This document shows positions 42,901 through 51,047 of a stretch of 64,000 nucleotides of DNA, piece by piece. The DNA is from CAJCIW01 sp963833965 (GTDB taxonomy: Bacteria; Chlamydiota; Chlamydiia; Chlamydiales; Rhabdochlamydiaceae). The stretch spans positions 248,001 through 312,000 of the forward strand of contig CAWHZZ010000002.1 in assembly GCA_963833965.1 (NCBI GenBank), in the 5' to 3' direction. A program made the translations under genes and the position numbers. Each line of letters opens with the position of its first letter. The stretch's first letter is position 1. The notes beneath the pieces are model-generated. The model was not told the DNA's origin. It did no database searches and saw only the letters and a list, made by a program, of their open reading frames with translations.

Positions 42901-45456
42901 TCAAGTGTTTTTCCATTCGATGATCTTTTTTAAGGCCTCGATGGGGGTGAGGTGGTCGGGGTCTAGATTTTTAATTTGATCGAGGATGGCATTGGGCTTT
43001 GTCGGAGCCGCAAAAAGCGACAGCTGTTTTTCTTGGATTTGCGTTTTGCCGTTTTTTTCTAATTTCTGCAGCCTCTCTAAAGCGCGCTTGACCACGGCGT
43101 GTGGAAGCCCGGCGAGTTTGGCGACATGGATGCCGTAGCTTTTGTCCGTTCCCCCTTTCACGATCTTGCGCAGGAAAACGATCCCATCCTCCGACTCGTG
43201 GACGGCGACATTGTAGTTCACTGCCCCGGGGATCTCGTTTTCCAGCTCGGTCAACTCCCAATAATGCGTCGCAAATAGCGTTTTAGCGCGCTTGCGCGGC
43301 TCTGTCAGCAAAAATTCCGCCACGGCCCAAGCGATCGAGATTCCGTCGTAGGTGCTCGTGCCGCGACCGATCTCGTCCAAAATGACAAGGGATCGGTCAG
43401 TCGCATTGTGAAGGATATTGGCGGTCTCCGTCATTTCGACCATGAAGGTCGATTGGCCGCGGGAGAGATCGTCGCTTGCGCCGATGCGGCTGAAGATCTT
43501 ATCGATGATGCCGATGTGGGCCTCTCTAGCGGGAACGTAGGAGCCTATTTGTGCTAAGATGGCGATCAGTGCCGCTTGGCGGATGAAGGTGGATTTTCCG
43601 GCCATGTTCGGGCCTGTGATGAGATAAAGCCGCTGTTCGTGGGCATCTAAAAAAACGTCGTTGGGAATGAATGTCTCCGTGCCAAGGACAGCCTCGATCA
43701 CAGGGTGACGTCCTTGTTCGACGTGGAAAATCTCGCTTTCATCGACGATTGGCCGCACATAGTGGTGCGCCCTTGCCATTTCTGCAAACGAGAGCAGGCA
43801 ATCGACTTTTGCGACAGCTTCCGCGATCTTGCGCACGTCATGGGAATAGGAAGCGGCCTCTTTTCGAAGAGCGTCGAACAGTTCATATTCCAATGCGGCC
43901 GTTTTTTCTTCGGCGTGCAGCATTTTGTGTTCAAATTCTTTCAAGATGGGCGTGATGAACCGCTCCGCGTTGACGAGCGTTTGGCGCCTTTGGAACTCTT
44001 CGGGAATTTTGCCAGCCTGGCCGCGGCTCACTTCGATGTAGTACCCAAAGGCCTTGGTATAACCGACTTTTAGCGTTTTGATCTGCGTCAGTTCTTTGAG
44101 CTCAGATTGATAGCGGGCGATCCAGGCGTGGCTGTCTTTCTGAAGGGCCCTCAATTCATCGAGCTCAGGATGGTAGCCAGAGCGGAAAATTCCCCCTTCG
44201 CTCAACCGGAGCGGCGGGGTGTCGACAAGAGAAGAGCGGATTTTATGGGCGATCGCGGCGACATCGGGAAGATTTTGCATCGCAAAATTCAGGTCCGCTA
44301 GCGCCCGAGCAAGAGGAGCGATATGCTCTAAAGAAAAACCTAAGCCAGAAAGATCTCGCGGTGAAGCGCAGCCAGTCTCAATGCGCATCATCAGTCGCTC
44401 TAGGTCGCGAATTTCGTTCAAATGCGCGCGTATTTCGGGACATCGCTGCCAAGAAGCCAAAAAGGTGGCCACAGCGTCTTGGCGCGAGCGGATTTCATGA
44501 GGATCTAAGAGGGGATGGGCCAGCCATTTTTTTAACAGGCGTCCTCCCATCGGCGTTACAGTTTGATCGATACAATGAAGAAGGGTGTGTTTCTTCTTGT
44601 CGTCTTGAAGCGATTCGAAGAGTTCAAGGTGCTTTTGCGTGGCCCTGTCGAGAAGCATGTAATGATGGATCTGCTCGACGGCGATCGTCTTGAGATGCTC
44701 GATCGAGAGATTTAAGTCCTCGTGCACATAGTGCAACATCGCCCCAGAGGCGTTGATGGCGGCTGGCATCGACTTGAGTCCAAAGCCATCGAGATGCTGT
44801 ACGCGAAAATGCCTGAGCAACACATCGCACGCATGGGCGTGGTCAAAGTGCCAGTCCTGATTCACATTGATGGAAAAAGAGAATTGGCGGGCGAGTTCAT
44901 CGAGGGACTTGCCATGTTTCTTTTTCCATCTTTCAGAGATCAGGATCTCTTTGGGTTTAAGACGGCAAAGTTCATCGATAAGTTCTTTGAGCTCTTCAAA
45001 CTCCATGGCCCTAAAGTCCGCCGTCGTGAGATCGAGGATGCTCAAGCCCTGGATCTCGCCCACTTGAGCGATCGACACGAGATAATTGTTCGCCTTGTCG
45101 GCAAGCATTGAGGAATTGATCACAGTCCCGGGGGTGACGATGCGGACGATTTCCCGTTTGACGAGTCCTTTAACGGCGCGCGGATCCTCCATCTGCTCGG
45201 CGATGGCCACTCGATACCCTTTGGCGATGAGTTTATCGACATACGCTTCGCTTGTGTGAAATGGAACCCCTGCCATGGGAATATCGTGACGCTTGGTCAG
45301 GGTCAGGTCTAAAACTTGGGAGATAAGAATCGCGTCATCGTAAAAAGCTTCGTAAAAATCTCCTAGGCGAAATAAGAGAATGGCGTTAGGCGCGCTTTTC
45401 TTGCAGGCGTGCCATTGAGCCATCATCGGAGAAATTTTTTCTATCCCTATTGTCAC
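42901..45456 (-). CDS. mutS: DNA mismatch repair protein MutS
   Basis: An 851-residue protein. The N-terminal mismatch-recognition motif is LFRLGDFYEAF (F-x-E), and the ATPase has Walker A GPNMAGKSTFIRQ, the LSRGQSTFMVEM signature and Walker B LVILDEIGRGTSTYDG, with ATHYWELTEL after it. The start may be the MTIGIEK ATG at 45456 or the internal MMAQWHACK. mutS-uvrC form one unit with the small gene upstream. Confidence 0.96.
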   Translation of the reverse strand: MTIGIEKISPMMAQWHACKKSAPNAILLFRLGDFYEAFYDDAILISQVLDLTLTKRHDIPMAGVPFHTSEAYVDKLIAKGYRVAIAEQMEDPRAVKGLVKREIVRIVTPGTVINSSMLADKANNYLVSIAQVGEIQGLSILDLTTADFRAMEFEELKELIDELCRLKPKEILISERWKKKHGKSLDELARQFSFSINVNQDWHFDHAHACDVLLRHFRVQHLDGFGLKSMPAAINASGAMLHYVHEDLNLSIEHLKTIAVEQIHHYMLLDRATQKHLELFESLQDDKKKHTLLHCIDQTVTPMGGRLLKKWLAHPLLDPHEIRSRQDAVATFLASWQRCPEIRAHLNEIRDLERLMMRIETGCASPRDLSGLGFSLEHIAPLARALADLNFAMQNLPDVAAIAHKIRSSLVDTPPLRLSEGGIFRSGYHPELDELRALQKDSHAWIARYQSELKELTQIKTLKVGYTKAFGYYIEVSRGQAGKIPEEFQRRQTLVNAERFITPILKEFEHKMLHAEEKTAALEYELFDALRKEAASYSHDVRKIAEAVAKVDCLLSFAEMARAHHYVRPIVDESEIFHVEQGRHPVIEAVLGTETFIPNDVFLDAHEQRLYLITGPNMAGKSTFIRQAALIAILAQIGSYVPAREAHIGIIDKIFSRIGASDDLSRGQSTFMVEMTETANILHNATDRSLVILDEIGRGTSTYDGISIAWAVAEFLLTEPRKRAKTLFATHYWELTELENEIPGAVNYNVAVHESEDGIVFLRKIVKGGTDKSYGIHVAKLAGLPHAVVKRALERLQKLEKNGKTQIQEKQLSLFAAPTKPNAILDQIKNLDPDHLTPIEALKKIIEWKNT

Positions 45457-45459
45457 AAA

Positions 45460-45996
45460 TTACCTTCCAATGAACTTCTTCCACCATTTTTTTCTCGTGG
45501 AAAGACCCGATGAACCGGAAGGGGGCGCTTCCGCTTTTTCTTCCTCGTGATGCTGAAAGAACGAAGAGTGCGCGGAGACGGCTTCGCTGAAAGATTTGGA
45601 GATCGCTTCATCGCTAGGGTTAGGGACCCCAGCTGTTAAGTTGTTTTTTTGCTCTTCGCCCGGAGAAAGGAGCGCTTTTTGGATTTGGCTGCGGCAACTT
45701 TGGCACCATAGGAGCAAGACTTTCAAATCGTTGTCCAGAGTTTTGAGGTGTTCGACGATCTCTTCCGGGGAACGGAGGTTTTTCTGGCTCTGCAGCCGCG
45801 AAGGAAGGGCGAGAGATTGATTGAGCTCGAGCTTATATTGAAACGTCTTGATCAAAAGAGGGATCATCACTTTTTTGATCTGATCGCGCAGTTGTCCTAG
45901 CGAAGGGTCAGATAGCGTCCCGGCTTGGGCAAAATGCGCCGCTTTTTCCTCAATGGAAGGGTAAGAATCTGAGAATTCCGTCTCAAAGTCGTTCAT
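45460..45996 (-). CDS. Hypothetical protein, acidic with basic C-terminal tail
   Basis: A 178-residue protein I do not recognise. It has a predicted helical centre (IKKVMIPLLIKTFQYKLELN, then VEHLKTLDNDLKVLLLW), a CxxC (CQSC), a low-complexity acidic/proline segment (EEEKAEAPPSGSSG) and a basic tail (RKKWWKKFIGR). No signal peptide. It ends 3 bases before mutS, so is probably co-transcribed. Confidence 0.7.
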   Translation of the reverse strand: MNDFETEFSDSYPSIEEKAAHFAQAGTLSDPSLGQLRDQIKKVMIPLLIKTFQYKLELNQSLALPSRLQSQKNLRSPEEIVEHLKTLDNDLKVLLLWCQSCRSQIQKALLSPGEEQKNNLTAGVPNPSDEAISKSFSEAVSAHSSFFQHHEEEKAEAPPSGSSGLSTRKKWWKKFIGR

Positions 45997-46047
45997 GGTT
46001 AAAGCCTAACATAAAACGCAAAAAAATAAAAACGTATTGCATTTTTG

Positions 46048-46212
46048 TATACTGTGGTCGGCTTGTAGCGTCGATTTTATGCCCTGAATTTTTTCGTGTG
46101 ACGAAGCGTGGAGCTCGAAGCAATCTTCCTGCCAGCTTGCGAGAGCGAACGCAAAGTCAAACGGAAAAAGGCACGCGCAGAAAATCGACTCTACAAGCCG
46201 ACCGCAGTATAT
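46048..46212 (+). repeat. 165-bp palindromic repeat upstream of dnaG
   Basis: Left arm TATACTGTGGTCGGCTTGTA, right arm TACAAGCCGACCGCAGTATA, extended inward by CGATTTT/AAAATCG and a looser pairing (TTTTTTCGTGTGAC against GTCAAACGGAAAAA). The TATACTG end resembles the ends of the 184-bp repeat. It fills the 283-base gap (45997-46279) between divergent genes; the rest shows only AT-rich sequence and a TAATAAT close to dnaG. Confidence 0.75.
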
Positions 46213-46279
46213 ATATATAGAATTTTAGTTCAATACTTGGTCTAGACGATATGCCTAGCCTCGGGTAATAATAGACTAC

Positions 46280-48058
46280 ATGTACACAAAAGAGAGTTTA
46301 GAGCTGCTTCGCCAGCGCATCGATCTTCCCGAGGCGCTATCGCCGCATCTGCATTTGCAAAGGGCAGGATCCGCTTATAAAGCGCTCTGCCCCTTCCACG
46401 AAGAGAAAACTCCCTCCTTTATCGTGCAAAAAGGGGATTCTCATTACCATTGTTTCGGCTGCGGCGCTCACGGCGATGCCATCGCTTTTCTAATGTCGCA
46501 TGTCAAGATGAGTTTTGTCCAAGCTGTGGAAAGCCTCGCAGAGAGATTTCAAGTCTCTTTGGAAAAGACCGACGAGCCCCTCGCGGAAAGAGGCCCCAGC
46601 AAACCACAGCTTAAAAACGCTTTAGAGCACGCCGCCACGATTTATCACTATCTACTTCTTCACTCCGCAGAAGGGCACGTCGCTCTGAAATACCTTTACA
46701 AAAGAGGGTTAAGTTTAGAATTTATCCGCCAATTCCAAGTGGGATTTGCGCCAAAGCAGGGGGATGTCTTGATGCGCTATCTGAGCGAGCAGGGCGTTGA
46801 TGAAAAAATCCAAGAGCAGGCCGGCCTTGTCATGGTCACCCAGCAGGCTAGACGGCGGGACTTTTTCTCCGACCGCATCGTATTCCCCATCCGCGATCCT
46901 CTGGGGGCAGTCATCGGTTTTTCCGCTCGCAAGTTTAAAGAAGAAACTTTTGGTGGAAAATACATCAATACCCCCGAGACCCCTCTCTTCAAAAAATCGC
47001 GCATCCTCTTCGGGCTGAGTTATTGCCGTCAAAGAATCGCTAAGGAAACTCAAGCCATCATCGTCGAGGGGCAAATCGATGCCTTGCGGCTCATCCATGC
47101 GGGATTCAATTACACGGTCGCAGGGCAGGGGACGGCCTTTGGCGAGGAGCATGTCAGAGAACTCATGCATCTTGGGGTGAATAAAGTTTACCTCGCCCTC
47201 GACGCTGATGACGCAGGCAAGGCCGCCACCGCCAAAATCGGGCATCTGTTCCAGAAAAAGGGCATCGAGGTCTTAGTTGTGATACTACCGGAGGGCAGAG
47301 ATCCAGATTCCCTGCTGACAGAAGAAGGACCCGATTGTTTCGCCGCCCTGCTCAAGAGCAGCCGCGATTACTTAAATTTTCTATTTTCTCACCTCTCCAG
47401 TGGGAAGGACCTTCGCTCCCCTTCTAAAAAGAACGAAGTGGTCAGCGCGATTGTCGAGAAGATCAAGCAATGGGAAATGCCCGTGATGGTCCATGAGAGT
47501 TTGAAGAAGCTCGCTGAAATTTCCTTAGTTCCTGAAGCCGCCCTCGGCATTGGGCAAATCTCGCTTCCCGATTTGTTTATTAAAAAGAACTCATCCCTCA
47601 AAGTGCAAGAGGTCGATGCCAACCGAATCTTGGAAGGGGATTTTGTCAGGTGGCTTGTTTTTGCATCCTCGCAGCATCCTCGGCTGATCGCTATCGCAAA
47701 GGTCAATCTGGCGCCAGAGCATTTCTGCGTTCCCGGGGCAGCCCGCCTCTACGAGGAGTTTTTAAGAGCATCACATGAAAATCGCCCATGCGATCTCCTC
47801 ACCCTTGGATCTTGCCTAGATGGAGAAGAAGATCAGAAGCTCCTCACTGAGATCATGCAGCGGAAGATCAATTTGCTCAAGGCCGAAGACTCGTTTAAAG
47901 AGACCGTCCGGAAAATCCTTTTGCGCAATTGGATGGACAAGCGCGAGGCGATTCGGCTCAAGCTTCAAAGTGGGGCCTTAAGTGACGATGAAGCCCTTGA
48001 ACTTGCCCGTCAGTTCGACGAAGTCAAAAAATGCGTGCCCCAGGTGCGTGTGCCATGA
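46280..48058 (+). CDS. dnaG: DNA primase
   Basis: A 592-residue bacterial primase. The zinc-binding domain is CPFHEEKTPSF with HYHCFGCGAHGDA (CHC2 type). The Toprim core has IIVEGQIDALRL (E) and VYLALDADDAGKAA (DxD). The C-terminal DnaB-interacting region is helical (ILLRNWMDKREAIRLK). Its TGA overlaps the next gene's ATG (ATGA). Confidence 0.95.
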   Translation: MYTKESLELLRQRIDLPEALSPHLHLQRAGSAYKALCPFHEEKTPSFIVQKGDSHYHCFGCGAHGDAIAFLMSHVKMSFVQAVESLAERFQVSLEKTDEPLAERGPSKPQLKNALEHAATIYHYLLLHSAEGHVALKYLYKRGLSLEFIRQFQVGFAPKQGDVLMRYLSEQGVDEKIQEQAGLVMVTQQARRRDFFSDRIVFPIRDPLGAVIGFSARKFKEETFGGKYINTPETPLFKKSRILFGLSYCRQRIAKETQAIIVEGQIDALRLIHAGFNYTVAGQGTAFGEEHVRELMHLGVNKVYLALDADDAGKAATAKIGHLFQKKGIEVLVVILPEGRDPDSLLTEEGPDCFAALLKSSRDYLNFLFSHLSSGKDLRSPSKKNEVVSAIVEKIKQWEMPVMVHESLKKLAEISLVPEAALGIGQISLPDLFIKKNSSLKVQEVDANRILEGDFVRWLVFASSQHPRLIAIAKVNLAPEHFCVPGAARLYEEFLRASHENRPCDLLTLGSCLDGEEDQKLLTEIMQRKINLLKAEDSFKETVRKILLRNWMDKREAIRLKLQSGALSDDEALELARQFDEVKKCVPQVRVP

Positions 48059-48408
48059 AACAGAAGCATTTGATTCTTTTCGATGACCGGTGCTCTCTTT
48101 GCTGGCGCTCTGTCGACCGCATCCGCACCCTCGACAAAAAGAAGCAATTCCAGGTCTCTCCTCTTCGGGACAAGCTAGCAAAACAAGTCCTTCAGACGGA
48201 ATACGATAAGTACAAAAATGCCAACACTCTGGTCTTGATTGAAAATTATCAAGTCCCTTCCTCCAAAATTTGGATCAGAGGAAGGGCCGTGATGAGAATC
48301 CTTTGGTTAATCGGCGGCTACGGAAAGCTCGTCGGCTGGCTAGCCTACTTTCCCATTGGCATTGATCAAATCTATTCGTTTATCGCCAAAAGGCGCCACC
48401 GATTTTGA
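48055..48408 (+). CDS. DCC-family thiol-disulfide oxidoreductase-like protein (DUF393)
   Basis: A 117-residue protein with the DCC signature near the N-terminus: LILFDDRCSLCWRSVDRI (D-x-x-C-x-x-C), followed by a strand and a membrane-seeking C-terminus (AVMRILWLIGGYGKLVGWLAYF). Family members are thought to be thioredoxin-like. The start overlaps the dnaG stop, so it is translated with it; the longer frame from 48031 is in dnaG. Confidence 0.82.
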   Translation: MKQKHLILFDDRCSLCWRSVDRIRTLDKKKQFQVSPLRDKLAKQVLQTEYDKYKNANTLVLIENYQVPSSKIWIRGRAVMRILWLIGGYGKLVGWLAYFPIGIDQIYSFIAKRRHRF

Positions 48409-48411
48409 TTT

Positions 48412-48702
48412 CTACCTTCTTCTCTTCCTGCCGCAGAAAAGCGCCATGCCTCCGCCGATGACAACGAGGACGATCCCCCCGATCATCAGCAGCATCACCG
48501 GTGTTTTGTAGGAAGAGACTTTGCCCTCCATGGCTCCGCCAATGGCGTTGCCCACTCCGCCGGAACTTCCAGAAAAGAAGCTTTCTCCCTTCTTGATGCT
48601 GCCTTCTGCATGAGCGATGCGCCCGTTTTGGTAATTGGCGTATATAATTGCAATAACGCCAACAATTAAAATAACAATCCCGACCATTCTCTTAGTGTTC
48701 AC
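48412..48702 (-). CDS. Small two-TM membrane protein (DUF3185-like)
   Basis: A 96-residue protein with two hydrophobic helices (MVGIVILIVGVIAIIYAN and VMLLMIGGIVLVVIGGGMALF) joined by a glycine- and serine-rich loop, ending in CGRKRRR. The layout matches DUF3185 proteins, of unknown function. It lies convergent to the DCC gene with 3 bases between. Confidence 0.65.
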   Translation of the reverse strand: MNTKRMVGIVILIVGVIAIIYANYQNGRIAHAEGSIKKGESFFSGSSGGVGNAIGGAMEGKVSSYKTPVMLLMIGGIVLVVIGGGMALFCGRKRRR

Positions 48703-48840
48703 AAGACCTCCCTGATTAAGTCATTAAGTCTACATCTAATGGAAAAGGATTAAATTGTAAATAGGTTTCATTTGTTGACAGAAAACGAAATAAATAATAA
48801 ATTAAATATAAGGTTAATTCATATTAAAGGGAGCAAGCTT

Positions 48841-49170
48841 ATGCAAGGCGATATTTTTGAAGGAAAATGGCATCAATTTAAAGGAAAAGTCAAAGAAAAA
48901 TGGGGAAAGCTGACAGACAACGATTTAACTAGGATCAATGGGAATAGAGAAAGGATGCTTGGAAGTCTTCAAGAAAGATATGGATGGGAAAAAAAGAGAG
49001 CAGAAGACGAGCTGAAACGCTTTGAAGACTCGTATCGTAGAGAGGGAGAATCTCAATTCGACCGCAATCAAGAGGGAAAAAATTGGCGCGAAGGTCATGA
49101 AGGCAGACAGTGGAAGGATGAAGACCAAGAAAGCGGGCACGGCAAGTCCAAAAAAAGAAAAATTGGATAA
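48841..49170 (+). CDS. CsbD-family stress protein with extended tail
   Basis: The first 55 or so residues form a CsbD domain: GKWHQFKGKVKEKWGKLTDND, then the RERMLGSLQERYGWEKKRAED helix. In other bacteria CsbD proteins are general-stress proteins. A charged, low-complexity tail (residues 60-109) extends it beyond the usual 60-70 residues. GGGAG lies 8 bases before the ATG, which decides the start. First of three genes with a stress flavour. Confidence 0.82.
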   Translation: MQGDIFEGKWHQFKGKVKEKWGKLTDNDLTRINGNRERMLGSLQERYGWEKKRAEDELKRFEDSYRREGESQFDRNQEGKNWREGHEGRQWKDEDQESGHGKSKKRKIG

Positions 49171-49174
49171 GCCT

Positions 49175-49684
49175 ATGAAAGACATACACGATCTATTCAT
49201 CCACGAACTTCAATTAATGTATGATGGGGAAAAACAAATCATCGATGCTCTTCCGAAAGTTATCGATGCCGTTTCGTCAAGCAAGCTAAAAAATGCTCTT
49301 CAAGATCATCTCAAAGAGACTGAAGAGCAAGCAAGACGGTTAGAATCGATTCTTCAAGAGCTAGGTAAGACTCCTTCTGGAGAGACTTCCGAAGTGATGG
49401 AAAGCCTTTTAAACGAAGGCGAAAAAATCATACAAATGGGCTATGAAGACAACGTTAAAGACGCCGCCTTGATCAACTGTTGTCAGCATGTCGAGCACTT
49501 TGAAATTGCCTCTTATGGGATTTTAAAATCGTTGGCAAAAGCATTCAAGTATGAACGCATATTAGGCCTACTTGAAAAAAGCTCCAAAGAAGAAGGTGGC
49601 GCAAATAAAAAGCTCACTGAAATCGCTGAAGGGTCAGTTTTCAGCGAAGGCGTCAATGCCAGAGCCAAAAAACGGGCGGCCTAA
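49175..49684 (+). CDS. YciE/YciF-type ferritin-like protein (DUF892)
   Basis: A 169-residue protein beginning MKDIHDLFIHELQLMYDGEKQ, the typical DUF892 N-terminus, followed by helices with KETEEQARRLESIL, DAALINCCQHVEHFEIASYG and LLEKSSKEEGGANKKL. The ferritin-like fold places glutamates and histidines in a di-metal site. The frame is open upstream, with ATGs at 49118 and 49097 giving a lysine-rich extension; the start after the CsbD stop was chosen because it matches family length. Confidence 0.82.
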   Translation: MKDIHDLFIHELQLMYDGEKQIIDALPKVIDAVSSSKLKNALQDHLKETEEQARRLESILQELGKTPSGETSEVMESLLNEGEKIIQMGYEDNVKDAALINCCQHVEHFEIASYGILKSLAKAFKYERILGLLEKSSKEEGGANKKLTEIAEGSVFSEGVNARAKKRAA

Positions 49685-49697
49685 ATAAGAGGTTTTC

Positions 49698-49877
49698 ATG
49701 GCCAGATACGGGAAAAGTTCACAGAAGAGCGTTAAACATGCAATGCATAAGATGAAAGCTGGCAGTCTGAAATCGGGAAGAAGCAAAAAAACAGTGAAGA
49801 GCAGAAAACAGGCCATTGCTATTGGTCTTTCCGAAGCGAGAAAAAAAGGGGCCAAAGTTCCTCAACGAAAAAGATGA
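49698..49877 (+). CDS. DUF6496-like small basic protein
   Basis: A 59-residue lysine-rich protein: SVKHAMHKMKAGSLKSG, then KTVKSRKQAIAIGLSEARKKG. This pattern, commonly seen beside stress genes, matches small proteins I know as DUF6496. AAGAGG lies 6 bases before the ATG. It follows the YciE-like gene by 13 bases and makes a three-gene islet with it and CsbD. Confidence 0.78.
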   Translation: MARYGKSSQKSVKHAMHKMKAGSLKSGRSKKTVKSRKQAIAIGLSEARKKGAKVPQRKR

Positions 49878-49891
49878 AAAACTGTTTTTAA

Positions 49892-49984
49892 TGAACGGTA
49901 CGCTCGAGCGCAATCCCGCTCCTTCAGGGGCGGGTTGCCGAAACCCTCGAAGAATCTCCTCCTTTAAAAGGAGGAGTTCTTCAA
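49892..49984 (+). repeat. Repeat R2, long copy b
   Basis: Runs from TGAACGGTACGCTCGAGCGC through a GC hairpin (CCCGCTCC...GGGCGGG) and a second hairpin (CTCCTCCTTTAAAAGGAGGAG, 21 bases in two halves) to GTTCTTCAA. Its minus-strand sequence supplies the final residues and TAA stop of the M19 dipeptidase gene. Confidence 0.8.
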
Positions 49985-50986
49985 AATCTTTTCCTTTAAA
50001 AAATTCAGCGCATTTTGGCTGGCGATTTTCAGTAGGGCCTGTTCTTTCAGGCCCAATTTCTGGGAAAACATTTCGAGAAGCGTCGGATAAGCAGAGGCAT
50101 TGCCGTATTCCGGATAGTAGGGCGCTTTCGTTTTTGGGTATTTTTTCTCAATGAATTGAGGTAGGTCGGCATCGCAAAAAAAATCTGCACCGAAGCAGAG
50201 CGCATTTTCTGCGCCGAGGCTAAGGGCGTGCTGCACATGGCGCAAGATGGCAGAGCTGTCGGTGTCGTGAATAAAGGGGGCAAAGAAATTGAGCCCAATA
50301 AGGCCTTTTCGGCGGATGATCTCTTTGGCAAGATCGTCCGGGAGATTGCGTGGGTAATTGGAAATCAAGCGGAAGTTGGAGTGGCTGGCAATGACGGGAA
50401 TGTTGAATCCTTTCTTGTCGATCTGATTCAAGAAGTCGTGAGCAAGCTGATCGGATGTATGGCTAAAATCCAGCGCAATTTTTTTATTGTTCATCCACTC
50501 CAATAATCGCTTGCCGTCTTCTTTGAGTCCCACGAGGGAACGATTGCCTCCGCCAAAGCGGTTCTCCTCGTCCCACGTGAAACTGATGTAAAAAACAGGC
50601 CCGATGGCTTTATTGTATTCTTCCAGGCGTCGGAGCGCGCTATCAAGGGGTTCCGCTTCCTCTGCGAAAGTGGAGGCGTTTTCAAAGGCGGGCAGCAAAG
50701 CGACGGTCTGTTTTTGCGCATCGAGGGGAATGTGGCATGCCGAAAAAAGTTTCGGGGACTGGCCGATCAAATTTTGGTAAGCTTCCACTTGTTTGCGCCC
50801 ATTTTCAGTGGAATTTTTCTCCGTTGTGCTGAAGATGGCGAGAGTTTGCAATTTGACGCCGCCTTGGACGAGCTGCGAATGAGAGCAGCGGGAAATCGGA
50901 TCTTCGGGAGACCGGCCGGGCTTTAATGTGAGAAACGACAAGAGATCGCTATGCAGATCAATAACGGGAATTTCCGTTTTTTTCAT
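49964..50986 (-). CDS. M19 family (renal-type) membrane dipeptidase
   Basis: A 340-residue zinc dipeptidase. Metal and substrate motifs: VIDLHSDLLSFL (H-x-D), FYISFTWDEENRFGGG, ALDFSHTSDQ, VIASHSNFR and LCFGADFFCD. Family members cleave dipeptides, including D,D- or L,D-forms. The start was set at MKKTEIPVIDL because GGAGG lies 5 bases upstream; 51001 is too close to allow it. The C-terminus KNSSF and the stop lie in repeat R2. Confidence 0.88.
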   Translation of the reverse strand: MKKTEIPVIDLHSDLLSFLTLKPGRSPEDPISRCSHSQLVQGGVKLQTLAIFSTTEKNSTENGRKQVEAYQNLIGQSPKLFSACHIPLDAQKQTVALLPAFENASTFAEEAEPLDSALRRLEEYNKAIGPVFYISFTWDEENRFGGGNRSLVGLKEDGKRLLEWMNNKKIALDFSHTSDQLAHDFLNQIDKKGFNIPVIASHSNFRLISNYPRNLPDDLAKEIIRRKGLIGLNFFAPFIHDTDSSAILRHVQHALSLGAENALCFGADFFCDADLPQFIEKKYPKTKAPYYPEYGNASAYPTLLEMFSQKLGLKEQALLKIASQNALNFLKEKILKNSSF

Positions 50987-51047
50987 GAGAGCCTCCAACA
51001 ATTGCAGTTAATTATGCAACTGTGGGAAGCCCCCTGTCTATGAAAAT

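Noticed and set aside
49971..49984. Repeat R2 SD-like sequence as a ribosome site for a new gene
   Set aside because: No open frame follows at the right distance on the plus strand.
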